Part shown: positions 45,894 to 57,112 of the stretch, one piece after another
How positions within the stretch are numbered: position 1 is the first letter of the stretch
How the letters are laid out: every line of letters begins with the position of its first letter
Made by a program: the position numbers and the translations under genes
DNA from: Cornus controversa
Lineage: Eukaryota; Streptophyta; Magnoliopsida; Cornales; Cornaceae
Reading direction: 5' to 3'
Assembly: GCA_026545225.1 (NCBI GenBank)
Contig: CM048845.1
Coordinates: 75,867,033 to 75,931,032, forward strand
Length of the DNA: 64,000 bases
Notes under the pieces: generated by a model
Database searches by the model: none
What the model saw: the letters and a program-made list of their open reading frames with translations, nothing else
Told to the model about the DNA's origin: nothing

Positions 45894-46151
45894 ACATAGT
45901 TACATAAATATGCGCGCACACACACAGCTAGAGACAAACATCAAGAATTTATTACCAATTATAGCAATAAATCCAGAAAGAACCCAAAAATGAATCAGTA
46001 ACAACAATTACAAAAACAAACTAGTTCAAATCTGGAAAATCCACACAATGAATTTATGATGACTAATGAAAAACCCATGACAACAAATTTTGTTTATCAC
46101 ATAGCTATCAAGCACAAGCCTTTGAGAACTTGACAGTTAATAACCCATAAA

Positions 46152-46505
46152 TCACCACCACCCATTGACCATATGGGTGTACCTAACCTTGAGCCACTTG
46201 AAGCTCTTCCTCAAGGACCCTTTGACGTTCCTTTCAACAGAGTAAGCCTTATAGCTAGCAACCCTCTTCTTCCTCTGGAACTCAGGGTCTTTGAAACTCC
46301 AAGAATTTGAAGAAGACCCACTTGTTCTTTTGCCTTTCTTCAAGTCTTTAACACCACCCATCTGGGTAGGTGGTGGTGGTGGTGCATATGAAGCAGTGTA
46401 TGAATAGGACCTGAAATCATGAGGCTTTGAAGTGGGTCTGTCTCCATAATAGCTCACCATCTGCATCCTCCCATCAGCATATGAGTCAGGTCTGTACTCT
46501 CCCAT
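46152..46505 (-). CDS. DUF3511 domain protein
   Basis: An intact single-exon frame of 117 aa. The N-terminal half is polar with a tyrosine/serine-rich segment and a proline run (about 41-47). A basic patch KDLKKGKR (about 53-60) follows. The conserved DUF3511 block then runs from about 69 to the end: SFKDPEFQRKKRVASYKAYSVE, then VKGSLRKSFKWLK, then RYTHMVNGWW. This small plant-only family has no established biochemical role. The length is typical and the C-terminal GWW is where family members end. No membrane segment or signal peptide is present, and the protein is strongly basic. The start is the first ATG, with the usual MG-YR-like N-terminus. A damaged partial copy lies downstream at 45731-45840. 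Confidence 0.9.
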   Translation of the reverse strand: MGEYRPDSYADGRMQMVSYYGDRPTSKPHDFRSYSYTASYAPPPPPTQMGGVKDLKKGKRTSGSSSNSWSFKDPEFQRKKRVASYKAYSVERNVKGSLRKSFKWLKVRYTHMVNGWW

Positions 46506-47008
46506 GGAGTCACAGAGAGATTAAAGAAAAGAATTGGGTTTTCTGATTTCACACTTAAGAAAAGAATAGGAATGTATAAGAATGGAGGGCCAAAGATAGA
46601 ATAAAGAGTTTTCCTTTTATATATATATTATATATGGAAATTACTGGTTTTGATTTTGAAATGAGAATCAGATTCTAGATGCCGTTGTTAGTGGAAAGGT
46701 CATTATTGTTTTTATTTTTTTGTTTTCTGAGGAAGATAGAAGATAGAGAGCAAGCGTTATCTTGTCGAAAATGTTAAACTTCACAAAATAATTTTGTAAT
46801 TTTTTTTTATCATGAATGGCGTAACAGAATAAATTACTATTGAAATTTTGTGTATGAAAATTTTTTTATCAATATTAACTCATCATTTTATTTTATTTTT
46901 TAAAATAATAAAAAATAAAAATTTATTATTGATGAAATTTATAAAAATATAAAATTGTTATTTGTCATAATAAAAAATTATAAAATAATTTCGCGATGTA
47001 TTACTCTT
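46506..47008. other. Upstream region of the DUF3511 gene
   Basis: Probably contains the promoter. A TATATATATTATATA stretch at 46620-46634, about 115 bp upstream of the ATG on the minus strand, could serve as a TATA region. Otherwise AT-rich with no gene. Confidence 0.4.
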
Positions 47009-47153
47009 GGGTAATGCTACTCAGGCAAAATTCTTAGGCAGAATTATTTACATCCATTGGATGCATGTGGTGGGCCCATCACATGCATCCAATGGATGTA
47101 AATGATCCTGCCTATGAATTCTGTTTAAAAATTCTGCCTGAGGAGCATTACCC
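47009..47153. mobile_element. 145-bp MITE with perfect 9-bp target duplication
   Basis: The ends are GGGTAATGCTACTCAGGCA and its near-perfect reverse complement TGCCTGAGGAGCATTACCC. The whole element folds, with the centre GATGCATGTG...CACATGCATC flanked by TACATCCATTG/CAATGGATGTA. ATTACTCTT is duplicated exactly on both sides (47000-47008 and 47154-47162). A 9-bp duplication is the hallmark of Mutator-like elements. It carries no genes and was mobilised in trans if at all. The intact target duplication suggests a fairly recent insertion. Confidence 0.9.
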
Positions 47154-49564
47154 ATTACTCTTTTTTTTGATGTAAAATCAAAAAGTTGACTAGTCAAATA
47201 TAGTCATTACTGTAGAACTTTTAATTTTCTTCTAATTTGATAATTCAGCTTTGAAGTTTGAACTTCAAATATCTTTTCAAATATTTCACTCACGTAACTG
47301 TAGATTTAAAAGGACCAAATGATTATACCATCCTAGCAGTTTATTCTAATAAAATTTTCACATTGAATATTTTTGGGCTATTTACTTCTTTTGTTAAAAC
47401 AGTTAATTTGTAAAGAATAATGATAAAAATTATGTTGGGCTTTAGTTAAGCAAACTCAATCAAGTCAAATCAAGCTTGAAACTGTTTTGACGTCAATCAA
47501 ACTCGTAACTAGCTCAAAAAGAAATATCAAATTCAACTTGACAATTTATGAAACATTTTTTAATTAAAATTTTATTATGTTTTCTTAATTTTTAAAATTA
47601 GACTTTATAATTTTATTTATAAGTATGATATTTTCAACACTACAAAAGAAAAAAAGAATTTATAGGACGAGATGTTTCACAAGAATCTTATATTTACGTC
47701 CATATGATACTTTAACTCATCTGATAAACAGGGAATAAACACAAATTCAAGCTAACTTATACAATACCATTTTAAAAAGACGAATATGAAATGACTTCTT
47801 GATTCAAATTTTAATATAAGGGGTGTTTATATAATTTAATTTAAGAAAAAAAAAAGGAATTGTACTTGTAAAAAAGTGGAGTGCATTTATCAAAATTTTT
47901 TATTTATAAAAATATGTTATATATGTATTTTCGTGTATATATATTTCCATAAAATTTGAGTCCACAAATGCACGTGGAGAGAAGGCATAAAGCTCCTTTA
48001 TTCATCCAATTGCATGCAAAAGCCATGACACATCAATAATGGGATATAGGGGTACCCACTCACTTCCCATGACTGTGATGCCCAACTTGTCTACCATTGT
48101 ATCACCACAATGGCAAAAATCAATCTTGGATCAAAATGATGTTTAGTGAGTATATAAATAAACATAGTTACGTAAATTAACATATAAAAAATATACTTGT
48201 TAATGTTTTTAATTTCTAGAACATGACCCATTGCAACTTGGGGGAAAAAAAAATGGGATGCTGAATAGATGAAAATGAAAAGTGCGTTTGTATTGTTATA
48301 TAACTTTCATGTATGAGATACAGGTTAAAATGCCAACAACTAAGAATGAGTCAAGTCATTCTTTTTAAATCTAATTTCTACCTAACCTTACATCATTGTT
48401 CTTTTTCAATATTTTGAAACACCCCCTTTTCTTGTATGAATCCCTAAAACTAAAATTTGAAACGTGAAAGAAACAGAAAAAAAAAAAAAAAAGTAGTTAA
48501 GTCATTTACTTTACTTTTTCCTTTTGGTTTTTGTGATGCTTTTGTAAGAAAGAAAAATTTGATGCCATTATAAACACAGAAGGTTAATGTAAGATTCATA
48601 TAGTGATATTTAGTTTGGGAAAAAATAAACGTATAGCGGTCAAATAATGTTTATATCTTCCATACGCAATGGATGGTCTCTGTCTTGTTGGTTCAATGAA
48701 GGAAATTTTGGTATGAAAAGAGTCACATGTATGCAACCTTATCTCTGTATGTGAAGAGATTATTTTCGTATTTTAAATTCGTAATTTCTATATCATACAA
48801 GAGCAACTTTACACTTGTGTCCAATGTATTATATTTCAACCAAAAGTGAGAAGGATAAGGATGTGAAGGCCCTAAAGTCATGTCATGAGCATTGTACCAT
48901 AAAGTCAATGAACAACAGCTCTACATTGGACACTCATCATATATCTCAAAGAAATGTTCAACAAAAAGATGGTCCACAATTGGAAGCAGATAGCATTCAT
49001 GTGTCACAAAAACCATGGAGATTTCTCCACCACAGATTGTGCAATATGCTTTTTGCTTTTCTGTCATCTAATTATTTCAATATTTTTTCATACAAAAATA
49101 AATATGATGCACACAAAAATAGTCTATAGATATGTAAATTCCATGGTTCATCATGAAAAACTACATTTTTAGAACTCATAAGATAGCCCCATGCAAACAC
49201 TTGCGCACACAATAATAAACCGAAATCAAGTTTATTACAGCTCACAAGAACCAACAAGGGTGCAACAAATTCAATGTCTGTACTCATACTCAAAATCGGA
49301 AACCAAATATATATAACTCAATTATGTCAATTCAAACAATATATGATTTTGCTACTGGTTTTAGGCACGATACAACACAAAAGCAAAACAAAATTTATGA
49401 CAATGGATTCCTACTACAACCACAGACAGGTCCCCATTGCACAGTAGTCAGCATCTCCCATTTGCAAATTGAAAAATCTTCAATTAAGGCACTAACCCCC
49501 TAAAAATAAGATTATAAATGACTTCCCAATAGAAAATAATTTACCTTTGATAGATCATAACCCA
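47154..49564. other. Intergenic DNA, including eIF4A 3' UTR
   Basis: No gene is recognisable from 47.2 to about 49.1 kb. The last few hundred bases before 49565 should be the 3' UTR of eIF4A on the minus strand. Open frames at 48.8-49.3 kb do not resemble known families. Confidence 0.5.
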
Positions 49565-51854
49565 TCAAAGGAGATCAGCAACATTTGCTGGCAGCTCCTC
49601 AATTACCACATTATAAAATTTCTGGATGTCAAACAGCATCCTCTCGTCGTCTCGGGTCACAAAGTTGATGGCAACACCCTTCCTCCCAAATCGTCCACTA
49701 CGTCCAATCCGATGAAGATAGTTCTCAGGCTGTGTTGGAAGATCAAAATTGATCACAAGAGAGACTTGTTGGACATCAATACCACGCGCCAAAAGATCAG
49801 TGGTTATGAGCACACGAGAGGAACCAGACCGGAATTCCCGCATGATAATATCTCTTGTGTTCTGATCCATGTCCCCATGGGTGGCAGAGACTGTGTGATC
49901 ACGGCTGCGCATCTTGTCAGTAAGCCAGTCGACCTTGCGACGGGTGTTAACAAAAATGACACTTTGTGTAATGGCCAGAGTTTCATAAAGATCACAAAGT
50001 GTCTCAAGCTTCCATTCCTCCTTATCAACATTGACATGGAATTGCTTGATACCCTCTAGAGTGAGCTCATCACGTTTCACAAGAATTCTCACAGGTTTAT
50101 TCATAAATTTCCTAGTGATGTCAAGGGCCTCAGGTGGCATCGTGGCAGAGAATACACCAACCTGAATTTTGGGAGGCAGCAACTGGAAAATATCATAGAT
50201 CTGACAAAAACAAATTTTCATCATTACAACAGGAATCACTTCATTAGCAAGCAGGCTTGAACTGAAAAATATCTCCCAAATATCAGCTTAAGAACTCAGC
50301 AGCATGCAATCCATGAAAACTAAAAGGGGGTGCATGTGCCCCATGCAATACTTTTCTCTCACCGTATTTTTTTCTTCTATAAATACAGTCCTATCTTATT
50401 TCTCTTCCAAGTTATTTTATTTATGAAATTCAATCTTAAATTACCAAGGGGCAAATTTTTTTAAAAAGAGATATTGTAGATCAAAGCAAGCTTTGACTAA
50501 CAATATAGAATAGATTATCCCTCATGTATGTAGTTTATTAATCATTTGGAGCACAATTTATGTGATACCCAAATATGCATTTGACAACTTCAGACTAAGA
50601 AAACATATGAACCAAAGAAAAAGCACCTGATCCTTGAAACCGCGTGAAAGCATTTCATCTGCTTCATCCAACACAAACATTTTTATGTAATCAGGGCGAA
50701 GTGACTGTCTACGCAACATGTCAAATACTCGACCAGGAGTGCCAACAACAACATGAACCCCACTAGAGAGAATGCGCTGATCTTCACGAACACTGGTACC
50801 TCCTACACAAGCATGAACCTGCACGCCAAGATAGTCACCAAGTGCCCGCATAACCTTCTCAATTTGCTGTGCCAGTTCACGGGTGGGTGCAAGAACCAGA
50901 GCTTGACATTTAACAGTGCCATAATCAAGCTGCTGGAGAATTCCAGAGCAGAAAGTTGCTGTTTTTCCAGTTCCAGATTGTGCTTGTTGGATTACATCAA
51001 GTGCTTTGCAGAAGGGAACAATCCCCCTTTGCTGAATTGCAGAGGGCTTCTCAAAACCTTCAAAGAAATTCAGATTCAAATTCAGCTCTCCACTTTTCCA
51101 AAAGGGTGACTAAGATGATAAACAACAATAGAAGTCAATAGTTTATGACATTGCACAACATAAAATTTCACCAATCCCGACGACACAGTATTCAATCTAC
51201 AAATAGATAGGCTACTACCTCTAACTCTATTACATTGCATCGCTGAAATTAACAGCTCTCACTGATTTAAATCCAAATGCTCTGAAAATGAAACTATGAT
51301 AACTAAAATAGTAGAACTGAAAAAGTTTCCCCTCGACTGATCATGATCATCTGATCAGGCACATGTTGAAGCTAAATCTCCATAGATGGCCAATCATTTA
51401 ATATTTTAATTGAAGAAACAAAAAGGCTTTATGCATTGCTCACCAAAACCTTGAGGAATTTATAATAAATTAAGAAGAGAAAAAGCTATAAGTCCCTCTA
51501 CCATAAGCATAGATGCCCCTCAGGAGATTCTCTTGCAATCCCATTGCATCAAAGCTTTCATAAACTTCATCATATGTGGTGAAGAATTCTTGTCCATCAG
51601 TCCCAAGTCTGCTCCCATCAATTCATTAACCAAACATGATAATCATCATTAAAATCACAAGGTAAGAATGATGTCACAAATTTTTAAAAATTAAAAGGAA
51701 GAAAAATAGAAAAAGAAGAAAATCAAAGCCATGTTATTGCCAATGAAATACAGTGAGTTGATATAGAAAAATGACAAGTATCTTACAATTCGTTCATTTT
51801 AGCATCATACTGACGAGCATCAAATTGAGAACCCTCCGGTGCCAACCCAGCCAT
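49565..51854 (-). CDS. EIF4A: Eukaryotic translation initiation factor 4A (DEAD-box RNA helicase)
   Basis: eIF4A unwinds structure in mRNA leaders as part of eIF4F so that the 40S subunit can bind; it is an abundant cytosolic ATPase. Four coding exons, in gene order, are 51787-51854, 51502-51608, 50627-51057 and 49565-50200. They join in frame to exactly 413 aa, the normal length. Visible motifs are the Q-motif region [11 protein letters not shown] (59-69), motif I AQSGTGKT (84-91), Ia PTRELAQQ and DEAD (189-192). SAT is at 220-222, and ARGIDVQQ and HRIGRSGR (365-372) follow. The N-terminus [20 protein letters not shown] matches plant eIF4A as I remember it. All introns are GT-AG. A CAG acceptor 2 bp before the ATG (exon edge 51856) shows that the leader is split by an intron, which is listed separately. 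The gene appears fully functional. Confidence 0.97.
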
Positions 51855-52418
51855 CACTGCAAAGTTCTCACAATTAAAGAAAAAAAAAATCCTAAGCACA
51901 ATGCCAACAATAAACTCCCACTCACATAGGAATAGAAAACTCTACAGATTAACAACGATATTGAGCAAGTATACAGACAGTGTGAGCTTGAAATGGTTCT
52001 TGAAAGACAATTGACATACACGATACTTTTTCTGATAAGTTTATCTCTAACCAGGGAAGCCAAATCAAATGTAAAGCAAAATCCAAGCCTTCATTGTATT
52101 GACACCAATTTGAACACATAAGACTACACACCCATACATACATAGTACACAAGTATAAACATACCTACAAACACATATAAAATAGAGATTGTAGTGGCAT
52201 AAGAAGATGATGCAAAAGAAGGTTTTTAAATCAACACTCAAGTAACCTAGTCAATCATCGCTTCTATAAACATGTCAATAACAACTGGAAGAAAAAAGAG
52301 CTCACCATATACCAAGGAGTGTTCTTCAATGATGGAATGGGGAGGGAAGAATCTACCTTTAAGAATGTTGTTCTCAATGTACTCTCTCTTTTTATTTCTA
52401 AAGATTTGGGAAGTGAAA

Positions 52419-53787
52419 GTGTTGAGAGACTTGAGAGTGACGATTATATACTAGTGATGAATTGTCGCTAGCTTATACCAGTGATTGATATACCAGTGGT
52501 GGATATAGCAGTGGTGAATCATCGCTAGCATATAAACGTCGCTCTCAACGCGTTCAATCCCCAAACCTTCGGCGAAAAAATTCAAAAATAAAGAGATGTC
52601 GCATTAACACTTTGGGTACATCGTCTCTATAAAAGCTTGTTTTAATACACATTGAAAAAATCAACTCTAATTCAAGAGGACTGGTAAATGGTAATATAAA
52701 CCTTCAGTTCTCTTCTTAGTTTACTAAACATTTCCTCTCATCTTTATGATTGTTATATTGTGATAACTGAAGTATATATTGTTAACCCCAAGGTTTCACA
52801 CCAAGGGTAACTTGGTAGTCTTGATGATAACAACCTATTAATGTGGGAATTTAATATTCTACTCGAGTGTGGTGAACAAATGAGAAATTGAGCAAAGAAT
52901 GCAAAATGAATTTGAAGAAGAGGAGTGTTAGGGTTTGATTGAAGAAAGAGAATGTAAATAATTTTTGAATGGATCAAATAAATTTGAAAATACAAAATAG
53001 TAAAAGTCAAAGAAAAGAAAAAAGATAGAGCGATTTTTAGAAAGGAAAATTTTGAGGGTGGCATTTTGGAAAAAATTAAATGCAATAAAGTAAAATTATA
53101 GACATATATAAAACCTTTGGCCTTAGGTGGCTCCGTCCTTGTATATTTATATTTGCTAAGTTATTATGTTTAAACAAGATAATCTAAAAATCCACATAAG
53201 TCTTTACTTTGTGGTTGTTTAATTATATATAGTGTGCATCTACTTTTCAATCTTCGCACAAATCTCTTAATAGGTTTATGTTTGAACACAAAGCTTTTAA
53301 TTGGTAAATTTCCTATAGTTAGCCAAAAAAACCCAATTCACCCCCTCTTGGGTCATTGTTTGGGCAACATATATCTTCTTCAGATTTGTGATCAAAATCT
53401 TATGGCCATAAATGCTACATTGAACTATCCAGTGAAGTTCCTTCGCATGCAGGGCAGCTGAGAGAGAAATGTTCTTGCAGTATAGGTCATAGGATTTTGA
53501 TCACAAATCTAAAAAAAGATATATACTTCAGTTAACACAATATAACACTCATGAAGATGAAAGAAAATGTTCTGTAAAATAAGAAGAGAAGTGAAGGTAT
53601 ATATTATCTTTACCAGTTTTATATCTGTTTGTTTTTTTCCCCGAAGGTTTAGGGATTGAACGTATTAAGAGCGACTTTTATATACTAGCGACGATTCACT
53701 ACCAGGATATCCACCAATGGTATATGCTAATGATAATTCATCACTAGTATATAAAAGTCACTCTCAAGTCCCAGGTCTCTCAACACT
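52419..53787. repeat. Large foldback (inverted) repeat in the eIF4A leader intron
   Basis: The left arm starts GTGTTGAGAGAC at 52419 and the right arm ends with its complement at 53787. Shared in mirror order are TTGAGAGTGAC, TATATACTAGTGATGAATT, CGTTCAATCCC(C/T)AAACCTTCGG, ACTGAAGTATATAT and GATTTGTGATCAAAATC. The unpaired centre is only about 55 bp (about 53417-53470). Each arm contains its own smaller palindrome (52431-52548 and 53665-53767). The left arm has a 590-bp solo LTR and a further insert of about 80 bp near 52590-52670. The transposon family is unassigned; sub-terminal repeats of this type occur in CACTA-like elements, but no CACTA terminus was identified. Confidence 0.8.
52780..53369 (+). 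mobile_element. Solo LTR with 5-bp target duplication
   Basis: The ends are TGTTAACCCCAAGG and TTTGGGCAACA, the standard TG...CA boundaries. TATAT is duplicated on both sides (52775-52779 and 53370-53374). The best support is that removing the 590 bp restores GAAGTATATATCTT, which is what the matching right arm of the surrounding foldback carries (GAAGTATATATCTTTTTT in reverse complement). The terminal CCCAATTCACCCCCTCTTGG phrase is typical of plant retrotransposon LTRs. No internal domain is present, so unequal recombination between two LTRs is the likely origin. Orientation is inferred from that terminal phrase. Confidence 0.8.
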
Positions 53788-53965
53788 CTAGCATGAATAA
53801 TTTCAAATCCTTGCAAGCTAATCCTCATACACGGTATATTTTTACATCACATGTCCATGGCATAAAGCCATAATGTCATGAAAGGGAAAAAACAATAGAT
53901 TAATTAGAACCAAGTTATGGGTTATCATATATCTCTGAAACTGAAGCACAGTTGATATTCTCGTG

Positions 53966-54105
53966 TATATATATATACACACACACAAACACGTGTATGC
54001 ATGGAGCAGATTTTATTCCAAACAGATCTTTTTCCAAAAAAATCATATATATACACGGACACACACGTGTGTACATGGAGCAAATTTTATTCCAAACAGA
54101 TCTGC
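53966..54105. repeat. Tandem duplication in the eIF4A leader intron
   Basis: Two units of about 65-75 bp. Each runs from ATATATACACxxACACAC through CACGTGT, CATGGAGCA and TTTTATTCCAAACAGATCT. They start near 53966 and 54044. Confidence 0.85.
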
Positions 54106-54298
54106 AAGCCAAGCGAAACCCAATAGGCCAAAGAACTTTATCCACAAATAACCACTCAAAAAAATCAAAACCAACCTGAATCTTATCTAATTAATCAAAG
54201 TTTCTCCAAACAGAAAATATATTATATAAATATTTGCATAGAGATGTATATATATATAGAGAGAGAGAGATGTGACCATATTAATAAGTACTCCGTAC

Positions 54299-54410
54299 CT
54301 GATATAAATGAAAGGTCGTTAAAAATCTGTCGAAGACGTTAGATTCAGGTTTCCCCAAACTCCTCCGATCTACGCCGCCGGGTTGAGGAAGAGAACGAAG
54401 TAGTAAAGGA
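54299..54410 (-). other. Predicted non-coding first exon of eIF4A
   Basis: On the minus strand this block is GC-richer than its surroundings, includes CCTCAACCCGGCGGCGTAG, and ends in a strong donor, ATCAG|GTACGG. A TATA-like sequence lies about 30 bp upstream of the proposed start. It has no in-frame link to the coding exons. The left end (transcription start) is approximate. Confidence 0.5.
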
Positions 54411-54433
54411 AAGATATGTGAGAGAGACTGATG

Positions 54434-54442
54434 TATATATAT
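54434..54442 (-). promoter_or_regulatory. TATA-box candidate for eIF4A
   Basis: On the minus strand ATACATATATATACATCAG precedes a CT-rich initiator-like stretch (CAGTCTCTCTCACA). The spacing to the predicted leader exon is right for a TATA box, but TA-rich words are common here. Confidence 0.4.
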
Positions 54443-54951
54443 GTATGACACTATCGGATATATCTGCATGTATAATTCTAATATAATTGGAATTTGGATG
54501 CGTTAAAAATACTGGCCTTTATTTGGGTTTGCTGTTTTATCGCTACTACGATCCGAAACGAAAAACAACTTCAAAATTGCATGCATTGGACCTCACTAGA
54601 CTCCCAAATGGTGGAAACCTCTTGCATTGGGTTAAACGTTTTACTAGGCCTGGCCAATAATCTACATAGCCCATAAGCCCCAACAATTCGGTGGATTTGC
54701 TTGAAAATGATGGTTGGGTTTCATGGACTGGGCTGTTGCATGGATTGATTTTCTAGTAAATCCAAAAACAGGGGGAATTCAAATGATATCAGTCCAAAGT
54801 GACTCCAAAGTCTAAACCCATTCATTTCCTTTGTCCATCCATTTCTTTTCTTTTCTTACCCAAACACAAAAATCCATGTCGCTCCATTACCTTTCTATTC
54901 TTTTCCTTCCAACCAAACTAAAAAAATTACGAGCAGGAGATTACTCGAGTC
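54443..54951. other. Gap between eIF4A promoter and BABAM1-like fragment
   Basis: Promoter-proximal DNA of eIF4A on one side. No gene seen. A run of words such as TTTCTTTTCTTTTC occurs before the GA microsatellite at about 54957-54979. Confidence 0.45.
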
Positions 54952-55218
54952 TTGACAGTGAGAGAGAGAGAGAGAGAGGAGGGACCTCTAGGTCGCTACA
55001 CACTGCAACCATCTCGATTCTTCAACGAAGACATACTGTTCTCTATCGATGTGGACGCTGAATCACTCGTGCAAACGAAAGTTACAGGCCCCAATAGCCG
55101 ACCCTTCACCAGATTGGACTCAATCAAACAGGCAATCCTCCTCTTCATCAATGCCAAGCTCGCCATCAACCCCAATCATCGTTTCGCATTCGCCTCTTTT
55201 GGCAAATCGGCTTACTGG
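54952..55218 (+). pseudogene. First-exon fragment of a BRISC/BRCA1-A member 1-like (MERIT40) gene
   Basis: The frame encodes RYTLQPSRFFNEDILFSIDV, then DAESLVQTKVTGPNSRPFTR, LDSIKQAILLFINAKLAI and NPNHRFAFASFGKSAYW. This is the N-terminal part of plant homologues of MERIT40/BABAM1, a von Willebrand-A-like scaffold of a deubiquitinase complex, as I remember the family. The reading frame has no ATG between an upstream in-frame TAA (about 54919) and the conserved region; it only has TTG. A GA microsatellite sits exactly where the N-terminus should be, and an ATG in another frame lies before it, so repeat-length change may have uncoupled the start. After the Trp, GGCACCC is not a GT donor and no later exon was found in the next 4 kb. 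I call it a truncated pseudogene. Confidence 0.65.
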
Positions 55219-57112
55219 GCACCCTTGTTTTTGTTCCATCTTCATTTTCATCTGATGGTTTGCGCTTAAATTTTTATGGGTATCTTTAAAGTTTCTGACT
55301 TGTTGGATTTTTGAAATGTTATTTGTGGAGTTAAAAATAGAATGAAGATTTTTATGCGTTGTTGAATTAAATTTTCTTGCATGCATTGAGTTGCCGAGTG
55401 TTTGGAGGCAATTTGAGTTGGGTATCATGACAAATTTATTAGAATTTTTTATGGGTGTTTCAATATATCCGAAATTTTTACTAATCGTTTTGGAATTCAT
55501 GTTGCCTGGTTCCAATTGTATGAACATCTCTAATTGTCATAACAAGATGAAGGCAAAAGGCTGAGAAATTACATTGATATATAATCTACATATATATATG
55601 TATGAATGTACGTAATTGTATACATTTATCCACATTGGAGAACAGATAAGGGCAGAGTATTATGAAATGTGATTTGGTTCACTTGCTAATCATCCACGGT
55701 AGATTGCTGATGTATTTATTAATTAAATTAGAAAGTCACACATCCTATAATTGGAGAACTTTTGATATTTTCCCAACTCCAGTGAAAATCTCATATATAC
55801 ACCACACATTGTGTTGGTTCCACTAGTACGAGGCATTGGGAGAGGGTGATCCTTGGCATTATTTTTTCACAATGGTTACCTCAAACTTGAACTGCATTTT
55901 CATGCTTGTTGCGCAAGCTGTAACACTACACTAAGGAATGGTCCATAGAGATTTTATATATAGAGAATTTGTATATGTATCAAGTGTTCCCTTAACATTT
56001 TTGTTTTGGTCTCATCAAATATAATTATTAGTTTTTGGCGAGTTAAAATGAGTAAAATTTGACTAGCTTATCAACACATGAACCAATAGTAAGGATTTAT
56101 TTAGAATTGTCATACTGTCATTATCGAGGGTCATGATGTGATGGCGTGCTTTTTGGTTTTGAAGATAGCACTATAACCACTCCAACCATGTCCACGATCT
56201 TCACCCAATGGCCTCCATGTGGAGTCGTGAATACATCTGCATTATGCATGTGGTATTGTGGTCCAATAAGAGTGAGGCACCTGTTCTATATACATAAGAA
56301 GGTGTATCATGTTGTCCCTTGAGTGTTGAGTGGTCAATGGAACTCAACCTGAGTGCAAAATGAAATACTTCTATACCTCAATCAAATTTATCAATGTCAC
56401 TAAGGTAGTCTTTTCCATTGCTCTCATCATCACCTTGCTCTATCCATACTCAAGTTGCATCCAAATGGATATACGCTTACATATCTTATGCCCACCTGGT
56501 CAGCAATAGCGCTAGATAATACCTTGAGATTGGTGTGCAGTCATGGTGTGGCGTTGGTATGTCATTTAATTATGCATTCTTGATATTCTGCGGACAGGAA
56601 AGGCAATAATTGTTTATTGTTCATTTGAAGGCCTGTTTCCAATTTGATAATTAATGCTGGACACACCAACATGGTTTGTAGGTCCATTTGAGTTTCTGAA
56701 AGCTGCTTGTGTAACCGTGTAGATCACAGAACATCCTGTTTTTTATTATCTCATTTCTTGTGTTGGAGTCTTTAGACCCATCTGAATCTGGAGACTTTGA
56801 CATCATTGGAGACTTTGACATTATTCTCAAGGCCTTGCGAAACTATTTATCACAAAACATGCTGTTTTATTTATTTATTATTATTTCATATCTTGTTAAA
56901 ATGTCCTTTCTAAACAGTTTGGTTTTTGAGTGATACATAATATGTCTAAATCTTTTTTTCTGAAATCAAGTTTCTTAAGTGATAGAAAGAATCATTTAGG
57001 AATTGAAAGAAGAGCAATTACTTGAAGTGATAGAAAGAAGGAAATTAGGTTTTCATTCAAGTATAGAATTTCTTAAGTTTTTCTGGTGCTAATGTTATTC
57101 TTCATGGTACAG
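55219..57112. other. DNA between two gene fragments
   Basis: No exon can be recognised. A small doubled phrase, GGAGACTTTGACAT(C/T)ATT, occurs near 56793 and 56810. I looked specifically for continuation exons of the BABAM1-like fragment and for upstream WD40 exons of the SPA fragment, and saw none. Confidence 0.5.

Larger units (their letters stand above)
51857..54298 (-). other. 5' UTR intron of eIF4A
   Basis: The donor is CAG|GTACGG at 54299/54298 and the acceptor TTTGCAG ends at 51857, giving a leader intron of about 2.44 kb. Leader introns are common in plant eIF4A genes and often enhance expression. This one contains the foldback repeat (52419-53787), the solo LTR within it, and a tandem duplication (53966-54105). 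The exact donor is an inference from the consensus match and has no transcript support. Confidence 0.6.

Noticed and set aside
49547..50059. 170-aa open frame opposite the last eIF4A exon
   Set aside because: It is antisense to a highly conserved coding exon and has no family signature.
50558..51079. Read-through model of eIF4A starting at [13 protein letters not shown]
   Set aside because: The true exon starts at 51057 after an AAG acceptor and is preceded by two exons encoding the canonical N-terminus; upstream residues are intron.
56480..56560. Possible upstream WD40 exon for the SPA-like fragment
   Set aside because: No frame gives a GH...WD blade; the words that caught my eye did not extend into a conserved block.
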